Assembly: GCA_004565275.1 (NCBI GenBank)
Contig: SDOX01000001.1
Coordinates: forward strand, 868,196 to 921,828
DNA from: Nannochloropsis salina CCMP1776
Lineage: Eukaryota; Sar; Eustigmatophyceae; Eustigmatales; Monodopsidaceae
Direction of reading: 5' to 3'
Length of the DNA stretch: 53,633 nt
Below the pieces are notes generated by a model. The model was not told the DNA's origin. It made no database searches and saw nothing but the letters and a program-made list of their open reading frames with translations. Shown here piece by piece: positions 30,701-41,600 of this stretch (the first letter of the stretch is position 1; every line of letters starts with the position of its first letter). Made by a program: the position numbers and the translations under genes.

Positions 30701-33191
30701 GGACATGGCGCTGCGTCTGCTCGACGAAATGGTGGAGGAGAAAGGGTTGACGCCCACGGTGGTGGCCTACTTTGCCGTAGTCCGTGCCTGCAAACGGGCG
30801 GGTCGGTGGGAGCAAGCCTTGTTGCTCCTGGACGACATGGAAGACCGAGGGGTCCCGCCTGTGTCCTCCGTGTTGGAATTTGCCGCCGACGCCTGCCTGG
30901 AAGCCGGGCAAGTCACGCATGCCAGCGGCTTGTTGACCCGAATGCGCGAACGGGGCTTGGACCCTCCCGAAGGGTTGTACGCGCGGGCCATTTCTCTGGC
31001 CGTGGACGAAGGTGCCGCCATGCAGGCCTTGGGCATGTTGTGTGGGATGGTCTTGCACGGGGGGAGGCCCCGGAGGCCTCTGTACACGTCGGTCCTCCAG
31101 GCCGTGGCGCACGGCAAGGAAGGAGGGAGGGATGGAGGGCGGGAGGGTGGGTGGGGAACGGTGTTTGCTACCTTAGGTAGGACCGCGAGTGCCCTGTTGG
31201 GGGAGATATTGGAAGAAAGGGGCGGAGACGTCGCAGGCAGGAGAGACATGCGACGGAGACGGCAAGCGTTAGAACTGGTCAGAGAAATTGCGCTGGTGGC
31301 AGCCGCAGGGGCGGGGGACTGGCGACGCGCATTGTTGTTGTTGAGGGAGCGAGAAGCCCTGGGAGAAGGAGGGGGCGGGGGAACGGTTGGTGGGCTGGGC
31401 TTGAGAGCTCGGTACGCATTGGCCATCGAGGCTTGTGCACGCGCGGGCCGATATCGGGAAGGGGTGGCCCTCTTGGAGGGGCGGTCACTGGGCGTGGGGA
31501 AGATGGAGGGGAGGGGGAGGGTGTTGAGCCACGTCTTAGTCTCGTTAAGCAGGGCAGGGCAGGGTCCCCAGGCACTGGCATTGAGTAGACGCGCCTTGCG
31601 GCCTCCGCTTTCGTGGGCCGATGACATGAGTCAGCAAGGCTGTGGACGTGTGGATGGTGATGTGGACCGGGAGGAGGAGGCTCCCCTCATGTCTGCCCTA
31701 CGCTCCCAGCGTCTGCGGGCGTTGCAGGACGAAAAACGTCGGGTCTGGCACCGGTACAACAAGCAGGATATGTATGAGGGTCTGGTGGAAGCTTCCTCAT
31801 CGTTGTCCTTGACGGACGCACACCCTGCGACTGCCCCGTACTCCGATGCCCCTCCACATGGGGAAGAGCGGGATTCCTCCATCCATAGGCACCTCTCGTG
31901 GTCCGCCTGGCAGGAGTTGGCGAGGGCCGCCAAGGTCCTGGCCAAGGAAAGAGAAAGCGGAGGGAAGCGAAAACGGAGGAGGAATAGGAAAGCTGTGTCG
32001 GAAAGCGGAAACGATGTGAGGGAAGCTGGAGGGAAAGAAAGCTCTGATCAAGGGGGTGAACTCCTGTGGGTGTTGAAGGCCATGCTGGAAGCAGGCGTGG
32101 TCCCTAGCAGAGGCGACTTGGAATGGAGCTTGCAGATGCTAGCAAGTCAAAAGGCATGGGATGCCTTGGAAGACCTCTTAGAGAAAGCAGCTACAGTTCA
32201 CGTGGCCCGAGTAGGCAAGGACGAAAGTGTTGTTGGGGAAGATGGAAGAGGTGAGGACATGGACGGGTCCGGGCGGAGCAACGACCCGATAAAAAGCAGT
32301 TGTTTGGACGTAATTGGATGCAATCGATTATTGCATGCGATGGCGCAAAATGGGGAAGGAGAGCGGTCGGTGACCTTCCTAAAATTTATGCGAGATCGGA
32401 TCGGTGTGGTGCCGGATATGATCTCGTACACTAGCGCCATGGACGCTTGTGGGAGAGGGGGAGACTGGAGGGGGGCATTGAACTTATTGGAGACTATCGA
32501 AAGAGAACAAAACAGAGGAGAAAGAGGCTTGAGGGCCAATTTGATCACCTACACGGTGGTGATGAAAGCCTGTGCACAAGCTGGACAATGGCAACCATGC
32601 ATCGCTTTGCTGGAGAGGTTAATGAAGAGCGACAGTCAAGGGGCTGAAGAGCCAGACTCTTTGAGACCGGATACGATCGCTTGTAATGTTGCATTGGAGG
32701 CGTGTGTGCAAGGATTGCAGCCAAATGCGGCGTTGAGGCTTCTTAATAAGATGGAGGAAGGATGGGACGGGGTACAGGGGATGTCCCCGGCGCCGGACCA
32801 GATTTCGTACACGAATGTAATTCGTGCTCTTAGAAGAGGAGGGGGAAATGGGGAGGATGTCGTGAAGACAGTGCATCAGATTTTACAACGGGCCAAAGCT
32901 CGGAAACTGAGACCGGACAACAGATTGTACAACAGTGCTTTAAAAGTGTATGTACATGAAGGCCACTGGCGACTCGCAAAAGAGCTACTGAAAGACATGG
33001 ATCAGAGACAGATGGTTCCTGATGAGTTTACAGTGCGAATTTTGACACGCGGAAGAGGTAAAGGTGGAGGAGGGGGGCGAGAGCGCGGGCAGACACTTGC
33101 CCTGCTTCGAGACATGCAAGACCGTTTCGAAGACCTCCAGCACAAAGGAAGACGAGATAATAAAAGGTACATGATGAGCGTGCCACATTGA
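27794..33191 (+). CDS. Giant pentatricopeptide-repeat (PPR) protein, with one frame change at a G11 run
   Basis: Coding is open from 27794 to about 28717 in one frame and from there to 33191 in the next. The change falls in an 11-base G run (28717-28727), and the full span is one base more than 1799 codons. The N-terminus (MLRCLQRQHRTFFVARRV) resembles a mitochondrial presequence. The body is a long array of PPR motifs of about 35 residues, for example DVITYNAVMRALSETDRHEA, DSVSFTTLIQACGRAGEWRR, DLATYTRAIKSLGREGYPEE, DAIAYQSVLQTLSQAGRWQE and DMISYTSAMDACGRGGDWRG. Many repeats end with LLDEM or LLxxM. Low-complexity G/E/R inserts interrupt the array. Such proteins bind organellar RNA one base per repeat for processing, stability or translation. 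At about 1800 aa it is very large for the family. Confidence 0.88.
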
Positions 33192-33458
33192 TGAGTGTGT
33201 GTACAAAATACAAAGCTGTACACGATCGAAATAAAAACAAAGGCGATGCACAGAATGAGAATGTTTCCGTAGGGTCAAGCAATCGCAGAGGGGAGGTTGA
33301 CGGACCGTTGCTGGCCGTTTCTGACCGTTCTAACCGTTTCTTTGTGCCGTTCTTTCGGGCACTTTGCTTTATCTTTGCTGCCATGTATTGGCGACTCGTT
33401 CAATGTCTTCATAATACGGCACATTTATATTACTCCCTTGTGACCCAAATCATGTAGC

Positions 33459-35306
33459 ATGGCGTCTTCGGTTCCGCAAGCTTCTCCACCTCTTGGGGTC
33501 TCAATTATTGGCTACGAAGAGGCACTGAAAAGGGAATTGGGCCGCATAGCAACCGGTGAATGTTCCCTTTCAGTACTCCTTACAAGTCCTCGATCCGTAG
33601 CGGCTTGTATGGCCATTGGCCTTACTGTCGAGGACTTACGCCCTTTAAGTCGACAAGAATACGATGCCAGCAATCCGGTAGTACACTCGTTACTCCAAAA
33701 GCACCCACCTTCCTCCCCAAGAGCGGCGTCGCCATCTTCAGAGCAATCGGAACACCCAACATCCTCGTCGCTGCCCTCGGAAATTTATGAAAAGGTGTAC
33801 GCGCACTATAAGGCGCGGCTTTTAGAAAAAGTGCACATGGTGAAGGAGCAACGTCGGCAGATGATATCGAAATCACAGGGAGAGGACGGATTTAATTTTT
33901 TACTGCGTGACGAATATGGGGTTGGACGTCTCGCCAAAGATTTGTCTCTCTCACAAGCCAACGGTGCGGGAACTGTGAAATCGACTTCTGGCTTTACAAC
34001 GCTCGGTCATGTTCGCAATAACGACAAACCCTTGGAGGATGTGGAACAGCGCGCCAAATACCTTAAATCAGCAATGATGGAAATGGAGGAACGGAGGATG
34101 GAGGCTGTGAAAAAGCGCCAAGAGAAAGAATTCGTGCGCCTATTGGAAGGCGAAAAACGAAGTGTGCTGCAGCAACAGAAGCTGATAGCCGCGGCCGAAG
34201 AAGAATTGCGGAAGAAAAAGGAGCATGAAAAAGCGGTAATGCAGCATCGCAAGGCTGAGATTGAGAAAAAGTTGGAACGAGACCGTGAAATGCACCTGCA
34301 GGCAGAGGAAGACCAGAGGCGTCGGCACGAGCTGGCTCGTAAGGAAGCAGCGGTGAAAGCGAAATTGGCAGCGGAGGCTCGGGTGGCAGAAAGGACACGA
34401 CGACAGGAAGCGGTTGCCCGGGAAGAGGAGCGCCAAGCCAAGCTCGAATCCCTGCGTCAACGCACGGAAGGTATTCTGGAGGAACAACGGAGACGGGGGG
34501 AGGAACAACGCAGAGAAATCGAAGCCCGCGAGGAACGCGTCAAAGCCCAGGTAATGTCTAAGAGGGAGGCCAAGGCTGCAGAAATTCAGGCTGTACATGC
34601 GGAAGCAAGAAAGAGAATCCACAATGCCTTGCTCCGTAATCAAGCCATCCAACATGCCAAGAGGGAGGCTTACCAGGAGCGGACCGCTGAAGCTGCCCGC
34701 CGTGCCGAAGAACAGCATGCGAAGCGGATGGAAGCAGCGGCCCAAGCAACCGAGGCCCGAAAATTGAAGCAAGCCAAAGCAGATGAACGGTACGCGGAAG
34801 CGTCCCGGAAGCTGGACGAAAAAATCCGAACGACACTCTCTCGGGCGGAAGAACGAGCGCATTTCTACGCCAACGTCGCCGCTGAGCGGGAGCAAGCAGC
34901 TTTGTTGCTGCGCGTGGAAAAGGAATTGAGAAAGCACGACAAGTTGGAAAATGTTGAAAGGATTAAACGGAAGGAGGCTTACGACAAGACGTCTTTGCTG
35001 GCCAAAGAGGAGGCGGATACTGCCCGCTACGAATTAATTAAGCGTGAGAAAGCCTATCTCCAGGAGCAGAGGAAATTGACGTCTCAAGAAGCAATGATAA
35101 GGAAGCATCGATTAAAAGAAGCCATGGAAGAGATGCGAGTAACGAATAAATTCTGGGTAGCAGGAATCGGCGAAATAGAAACAAACGGTCCGAAGACGTC
35201 TGATGTGCTGCGGACAATGAGTTCAATGGGAAATAAGGGCCGGGCGGAGGGTGGGACGGAGAGCGGAAGAGAGGGAGGGAGAGGAAAACGTCCAGGATCG
35301 GCATAA
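33459..35306 (+). CDS. Long coiled-coil protein with a CCDC177-like N-terminus
   Basis: A single frame of 615 aa. The N-terminal 65 residues are globular: SIIGYEEALKRELGRIATGE, then VLLTSPRSVAACMAIGLTVE and DLRPLSRQEY. The LTSPRS-AC-GL-L pattern resembles animal CCDC177 as I remember it. From about residue 110 to 570 the protein is an almost continuous charged helix rich in E, K, R, A and Q (for example AEEELRKKKEHEKAVMQHRK), predicting a long coiled coil or single alpha-helix. A G/R/E tail ends it. Such architecture is typical of cytoskeletal or basal-body proteins; no specific function is claimed. Confidence 0.7.
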   Translation: MASSVPQASPPLGVSIIGYEEALKRELGRIATGECSLSVLLTSPRSVAACMAIGLTVEDLRPLSRQEYDASNPVVHSLLQKHPPSSPRAASPSSEQSEHPTSSSLPSEIYEKVYAHYKARLLEKVHMVKEQRRQMISKSQGEDGFNFLLRDEYGVGRLAKDLSLSQANGAGTVKSTSGFTTLGHVRNNDKPLEDVEQRAKYLKSAMMEMEERRMEAVKKRQEKEFVRLLEGEKRSVLQQQKLIAAAEEELRKKKEHEKAVMQHRKAEIEKKLERDREMHLQAEEDQRRRHELARKEAAVKAKLAAEARVAERTRRQEAVAREEERQAKLESLRQRTEGILEEQRRRGEEQRREIEAREERVKAQVMSKREAKAAEIQAVHAEARKRIHNALLRNQAIQHAKREAYQERTAEAARRAEEQHAKRMEAAAQATEARKLKQAKADERYAEASRKLDEKIRTTLSRAEERAHFYANVAAEREQAALLLRVEKELRKHDKLENVERIKRKEAYDKTSLLAKEEADTARYELIKREKAYLQEQRKLTSQEAMIRKHRLKEAMEEMRVTNKFWVAGIGEIETNGPKTSDVLRTMSSMGNKGRAEGGTESGREGGRGKRPGSA

Positions 35307-35821
35307 CAACACCATCTGAAAACAGGACCAGCAAGGACGACGGAGCGAAATCCCGGTGGCAGTATTGTGGATTGAAGTTAGCATTCTGGGTGTGAGGAGC
35401 ATCTGCAGGAGGTTCAAGGCGAAAGGCCTTTGGATAGAGAACACGGAAAGCTTGAAACGCTTACGGCTCGACGCGGAAAGCCAAAGAATGCGAAAGGGGG
35501 CCATGCTCATCCATCAGGGGAAAAAAATTCTGTCGTGCCATTGCAAATGAAAGACTGCATGTCTTTGGTTCTTTTTCGACATGTCCGCCAGCGAAAATCA
35601 CAAATCAATCGATCGCCTCCCTTTCCTCCAAGAACAATCCTCTGAAACTGTCGCCCACAGTGCTATGTTTGGCCGCGCAAGGATCCCTCTTACGAAGCTC
35701 TGGTCCATGTCTCTTTTGTAGCTTGTTCCCTCCCTCCCTCCTTTCTCTTGTCCTCCCTGTCCCCTCTCTCTTCCTTTTTTTCGCCTCAAGCCCTGAGCAC
35801 ATCCTTCCGTGATCGCCCCTG
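35307..35821. other. 3' region, convergent
   Basis: No recognised coding sequence between the coiled-coil gene and the minus-strand membrane-protein gene. Confidence 0.4.
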
Positions 35822-36926
35822 TTAGGCGCCCTTGAGTGACAGTTGGATCTCAGCCTCCAAGGCTGCCATCCAGTCGTTCGCCAGCCACCTCCTCCTCCAC
35901 TTGCCCCGCCTCCCGACATTCCCCACCGCATTTTCGTGCATTGCTCCGATTCATCGTCCCACACACTCATCCACCTCCCCCCTCGATCGATTGAGTATCC
36001 TACCTGCTCCTACCCGGATTACTGCCTTCCCCCCCTCTACTCGTGCCTCCAGCGCTGCCTCTCTCCCGCCGACAGACACTCTTGGCACGCGCCTTGTGGC
36101 CGGCTGGCGGGTAGATTTCGGGGATGGCACAACGATACAACATTGTACTTACAATCTAAAACTAAATTCAACATATTATTTTCAAGTTCATCATCGGATG
36201 CACTTCCCCCTCCGCATTCCTCTTTTGGGTATGCCACCCTCCCAAACCGTCTCGTGCATTGCGTCTCTCTAGTACTTTCAATCGCCTATGCACCCGGCGT
36301 CCTCCACGCAATCCTCGGCCCCCCCGCCCCACCCCCCCTCCCTTTCTTCGCCGCCCTTGGAAACCTCACTCGAACCCGCTGTACTGCTTCGACTCCTCCC
36401 TCCCCCCCTGCGTCCGATCCTCCCACCCCCCCTGGGACTGGTCTGCCCTCTTTTTCTCTGTCGTCTGCGCCCCGTCGTCCACCTTTGCCGCCGCCCACGG
36501 CCGCACCCGCGCCTGGCCTGCCAACAACCCCAGGGAGGCTACCCATTCCGACAAGGACGTGGTCGACGGGCCAGCTGGAGCCTTCTTCTCCTCCATCGCC
36601 TCCGTTCCTTCCTCTTTCTTTTCCTCCTCTCCTTCCCTTCTCCCTTCGTCGAGCACCCGCCCGTCCGCCGCCTCCTCCGAGCCAGGGGCCCTGGTCGGGG
36701 GCCCGTCTGTTCCCCCTTCCTCGCCCACGATGTCCACCTCCTCCTCCTCCACCTCCTTCATCTTCATGAACGACCGACTCACGTCCTTCAAAAGCTCGTT
36801 CCTGGCCGCCATCGCCTCCTCTCCACAGAGGCAGGGGAAGACGCGTGCACAGTTGCAGCGGATCACCACCAAGGCCGCCAGGAAGACAAAGGCCAGCGCG
36901 GCGCCGAGGAAGACGGCGGAAATCAT
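35822..36926 (-). CDS. Small single-span membrane protein (tentative two-exon model)
   Basis: Exon 1 is 36926-36370. It starts with a strong membrane segment (MISAVFLGAALAFVFLAALV) followed by the cysteine-rich IRCNCARVFPCLC, and has an acidic cytosolic-type stretch (EVEEEEVDIVGEEGG) and a tryptophan block (SEWVASLGLLAGQ). A donor (TTCGA|GTGAGG) follows the codons for KQYSGF. An in-phase terminal exon, 35909-35822, reads WLANDWMAALEAEIQLSLKG and ends TAA; the phase fits, giving 214 aa. The acceptor there (CGGGAG) lacks a pyrimidine tract, so the second exon is less sure than the first. The ATG at 36926 was chosen because upstream in-frame sequence is proline-rich low complexity. Function unknown. 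Confidence 0.45.
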
Positions 36927-37397
36927 GTCCCGCTTCACTTGGTGTTGGACACGAACTTGGCTTCGGGCGGGGCGGAGCAGGCGTGGGGGAAAGTGTGCAG
37001 GTGCTGTAGGGCGGGATCGGGGGAAAGGGGGGGAGAGGGCAGGGACAGGAAGGGGAGGGGAGGAGGGAGAAGGAAGAAGAGAAGGGAGGACATGTGGGAA
37101 AGGGAGGATGGAGTGACGTAAAGGAAGGATGAAGGCGCACGGGCACACAGGAGCTCACTCAGGAGAAAAGACGTGGCTGAGAGAGCGGTGCCAGCCTGTC
37201 AAGTATCTGTGATCGGCTCGCGCTATTTGGTAACTGCATCTTCAATGTGCGCACAGCCCGCAGGCATCGCGGGCTCGCCAGCGTGGAATGGTCATATTGC
37301 TTGTTGACATCCAGACAGCACGACAAGGGCCTGAGCTAATGATTATGCCATCGGACAGAAAAGCACGTTTCCACTTCGCCTAGAAAGCACCTTGAAG
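36927..37397. other. Intergenic region upstream of the membrane protein
   Basis: The first 200 bases are GGGA-rich on the plus strand; the rest shows nothing recognised. Confidence 0.4.
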
Positions 37398-37643
37398 TCA
37401 TCGATTCCCCCACAAAGAAATGCACCTCCTTGAGAGTTTACCCACTCTCTGCCCCACGAATGAGTCTTTTAACATACCATGCTTCTCGTCTGCACTGTAT
37501 GTGAGCCCATCCAGGCCCGTGCTTGACAAGTCCCTCGACTCTGGCCGCAAAGGTCCTCGGCCATATTCACCTGTCACCACGCTATTTAAGAGCAGGACGA
37601 GCACAAGGGCAACAAAACGGCAAAATTTTGCCATTCTTCCCAT
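37398..37643 (-). CDS. Small secreted or ER-targeted peptide (81 aa)
   Basis: The frame begins MGRMAKFCRFVALVLVLLLN, a textbook signal peptide with basic N-region, leucine/valine core and a likely cleavage near SVVTG|EYG. The mature part is about 55 residues, hydrophilic and basic (GPLRPESRDLSSTGLDGL, VGQRVGKLSRRCISLW), with a single cysteine. No family was recognised. An upstream in-frame ATG (37691) would place the hydrophobic core too far inside, so the internal ATG is preferred. It could be a chance frame; the quality of the signal is the main support. Confidence 0.4.
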   Translation of the reverse strand: MGRMAKFCRFVALVLVLLLNSVVTGEYGRGPLRPESRDLSSTGLDGLTYSADEKHGMLKDSFVGQRVGKLSRRCISLWGNR

Positions 37644-38625
37644 CGCATGGACTAAATGTGTCCTGTGAAGGGAGATCAGAGGAAAATACATGGCGAGGCT
37701 TGAGATGAGATTTCATTTGTCGGGCAAGACCTGCCTGCTGCTGCCGTCCTGCTGTTTTGAAAGTCATAAAAATCATGTCAAAATCCCGGAGAACGAAAAA
37801 ACCCAAGAAAGTCTTCACGCCACTGCTCGTGAAGACACACCACGGCCAAAATGTCCTGCCTACACCTATGGAGGTAGATGCTTTCTCCTTCTCGTGTTCA
37901 TGCGTTAATCACGAGTGTATGTTTTTGCCTTCGAGCTCAACCCTCGTCGGTGGCAAGGGCACAGGGGAAGGACAATGGTAGGACGGTCTCTCCATTGCCG
38001 ATCCATAAAGCCACACTCATGGCGCGCAATGCCCAGAATATCATTCTATACTCGTTGTAGTAGTTGGTGAGTGCATGCTTGGACTTGACGGCGCCCGGGT
38101 TCGTCTTTGTCCCATTTTTACATGCTTCATCAACCCTCCCTCCGCTCCCCTCGCTTCCTCGCTCCCTTCTCAGACATGTTCCCCCTATTTGTACGCCGTC
38201 CCCTCCCTCCGTCTCTGCACCCGCTCCTCATGCCCCATTTTCCGGCCGCATGAGGGGTGGGGCCTGTCTCTGATTGTATTTGTCTCAGCCCCTGCTTTGT
38301 AGTCTTGCGCCGTTGGTTGTGGTGTTGAAATCAGATGATAAAATAAGGAACCATGATGCGTGGAGGCAGGATAGGTCAGAGTCAGGGCACAAATACCCCC
38401 CATACACCTGATCCGCGTAGACTTGGCTCCCAAGAGACAGTCAAATGGACTATAATGCATCGAATGAGCAGACTTCATGCCGAAAGGCCATTGAGGAATG
38501 AAATGCGTGATGACCGTCACATGGAACACCCTGCACCCTCCCTGGACCCCTTCATATCACCCAAGCGTCCCTCTTCTTTTCTTTCAATCCTCTCAGGTAC
38601 CTTGATTCCTGTACCATCCTCTGTC
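37644..38625. other. Intergenic region upstream of the cullin gene
   Basis: Nearly 1 kb with short frames only and no recognised element. The cullin promoter should lie in its right half. Confidence 0.45.
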
Positions 38626-41600
38626 ATGGCGAGTGCGCCTCCTCCGAACCCCATCACAATCGAAGAGGGATGGGAAAAGGAAATTCTGCCCAAGGCCATC
38701 CTGCCTTTGGAACGCATTTTGAACGAGGGATTGCAAGACCGGCAGAGACGCGACCTGTTTGGGCCCCGGGAATACGTGCACATCTACACGTGAGTGTTTG
38801 ATGCGATGGAAAGCGGGCAAGGGGAAGGAATTAAGGTGGAGGGGCCAGGTGGAGGGTACAAGAGTGCAGTGAAGGAAGCAATCGGCTGACACGAATCCTT
38901 GCTTACAATCTCCTTCTACGGCTCTCTTTTCACGTATGTACAGAATCTGCTACAACATGTGCACGCAGCGCAACCCTTTTAACTGGTCAGAACCGCTTTA
39001 TCAAAAACACAACGAGGTAGGGAGAGAGAGATGGAGGTGGTGATAGCGGGAGAGGAGGAAGGAAGGGGGTTCTCAGTCCGTCATAAAGACGGCAAGGGTA
39101 GAAATGCCCAGGAAGCAATCGAAGGAGCACATGACATTGGAGGAAAAGGTGGTAGGACCACCCCTCTGACCGCTCGAACTCTCCCTCCCTCCCTCCCTCC
39201 CTCCCTCCCTCCCTCCCTCCCTCCCTCCCTCCCTCCTCGCCCAGACCATCTCGGACTACCTGACGCGGACGGTCCTCCCCTCCCTCCGGAACCATCACAA
39301 AGAATACCTCTTGGTGGAAGTTAAACGCCGATGGGAGAACCACAAAATTATGAACGAGTGGATGCGAAAATTTTTCATGTACCTGGTAAGAAAATCCCTC
39401 CCTCCCTCCCTCCCGCCCTCACGCCTGATAGGACCCCTTTCTACCCCCTTTACACTCCTATCACCTTTTCCCTTCTTGTCTCCTCGCGTTCCATGCAATG
39501 TGGTACAGTTTCATACTCTGAGTGCTGCTTTGAGGATTGATTTGCCCATTTTCTCATCCTCATCCCTCCCCTCCCCCTTCCCACCCTCCCTTCCTTCCCC
39601 CCGTGCCAGGACCGGTACTATGTGAAGCACAACAATTTGACATCTCTGCATGTGTCGGGCATCAAGTTCTTCAAGGAGCAGGTCAGGAGGGCTTACAAAG
39701 CGACGAAAGAGCCCACGAAGGGGGAGAGAGGGGGCTTGCACGGAGCCGTAGGGCTCTCGTTGTCTCCGCCGTCTTCCATTTCCATGCCTCAACACCCGAC
39801 GCGTTCCCGCTCCTTTCACTCCCATCAGGTGTACGACGTGGTCAAACCGGACGTGGTGCAGGCGATGCTGGCTATGATCAACTTGGAGCGAGAGGTTAGG
39901 AGGGAGGGGAGGAGGGAGGGAGGGAGACAGGACTTGAAGGAAGGATCCAGGAGAAACGAGCCCACGTCGCCTTTGTATTTGGTGGCAATTCGTGGCTCGC
40001 TTATCGAGGCCTCCACCCACCCCTCCCTCCCTCCCTCCCTCCTTTTCCCCCCACCTCTCAGGGTCAGGTCATCGACCGGGCCCTGATCAAGTCGTGTGTG
40101 GAGATTTTTGAGACCATGGGCGACCAGAAGGAGTGGTAAGGCTCTCATGCCTCTCAACCCCCTCCTTCATCCCTTCCTCCTTCTCCCTTCTTTTCTCCAT
40201 CCCCTTCTCTTCACCCCTTATTTTCTCTTTCCCTCCCTCCCTCCCTCCTTCCCTCCTTCCCTCCCCTCTTCTCTAGCTACAAGGAAGATTTGGAAGAGAC
40301 GCTGCTCTCTGACACACGGGAATACTACGCGAAAAAGTCCCAAGGCTGGATCGAGACAGACTCCACTCCTGCATACCTGCTCAAGGCATGCCGTCTCCCT
40401 CCTTCCTTCCCTCCCTCCCTCCCCCCCTCCCTCCTTGCTTCCCCACGTCCATTTCTGTGCCCCTCGGCGGGTCCCTGACGCCACCCTTCCCCTCTTTCGC
40501 CAGGCGGAAGCGGCCCTGGAAGAGGAGAAGGCGCGCGTCGCCAATTATTTGAACGCGGAGACGGAGGAAAAACTGTTGAAGGTAAGCGGGGATGGGAGGG
40601 CGGGTGGGGAGTGTGTGTGACGGTCACGCCATCTCCGCTTGGGCGTGCGCGTAGGGTGCGACGGGCGCGTTCGCCCTGTCCCTCCCCTTCCTGCCTTTCC
40701 CCAGGCCTAACCCGAGCTCTGCCTTGCTCCCTTCATTCCCGTTCCCCCTTTGCTGTGGTCCAGGTGGTGATCGAAGAGTTGTTGGAGAAGCAGGAGACGA
40801 CCCTGTTGGAGCGAGAGGGAAGCGGGTGCGCCATGCTACTAACCAACGACAAATATGAGGGTGCGGGAGGGAGGGAAGGAGGGAGGGAGGGAAGGAGGCG
40901 GTTCGAAGCCAAGTGTCGTTGTGTCGCCAACACAACAAGCCACACAACGACAAACAACGAAGTTCTTTTGACAAGCTTCCTTCCTTCCTTTCAATCCACC
41001 ATTGACGCCCGTCCCCTCCCTCCTCCCCCCCTCCCTCCCTCGCCCCCCTAGACCTTTCCCGCATGTATCGCCTCTTCTCCCGGGTCCCAAGCGGCCTCCT
41101 ACCCATGGCCAAGATCGTCCAAGCGCACATTGAGCGGATGGGGAACGAAGTCATCAATCAACGGGAAGCCCGCATGCATGTACGTAGCCTTCCCCCTCCC
41201 TCCCTCCCTCCCTCCCTTCCTCTTTCCCTTCCTCCATCCATCCCTCCCTCTCTCCTCCCTCCCTCCTTTCCTCCCTCCCTTCCACCCTTGCGCGCACATC
41301 TAACGCCTCGATCAATGCCCTAACAGGAGGAAGGAGAAAAGGACACGAACCAAGATCCCAATTTTGTGAAGGTACGAAGACGCCTCCCTCCCTTCCTGCG
41401 TCCATCCCTCCTTCCTTTCCCTGCCCCCTTCTCCCTTCCCTCTCGCGTTCTGAAGGTGACCACGCTTCCTCTCCGTACCTCAACCGCTCCTTTTCCTCTT
41501 CTTCTTATGCTTCTTTCGTTCGACCAGGCCCTCCTCTCCCTCCACGACAAATTTGTAGGGGTTGTCAATGCCCAATTCGAAAAAAATTCTCTCTTCCACA

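Noticed and set aside
35843-37121. Overlapping plus-strand proline-rich frames
   Set aside because: They are antisense to the minus-strand membrane protein and composed of P/S/L low complexity.
39179-39237. Regular short-unit array that might suggest CRISPR or telomere repeats
   Set aside because: The unit is 4 bases with no spacers, and the array lies within an intron of a eukaryotic gene, so it is a microsatellite.
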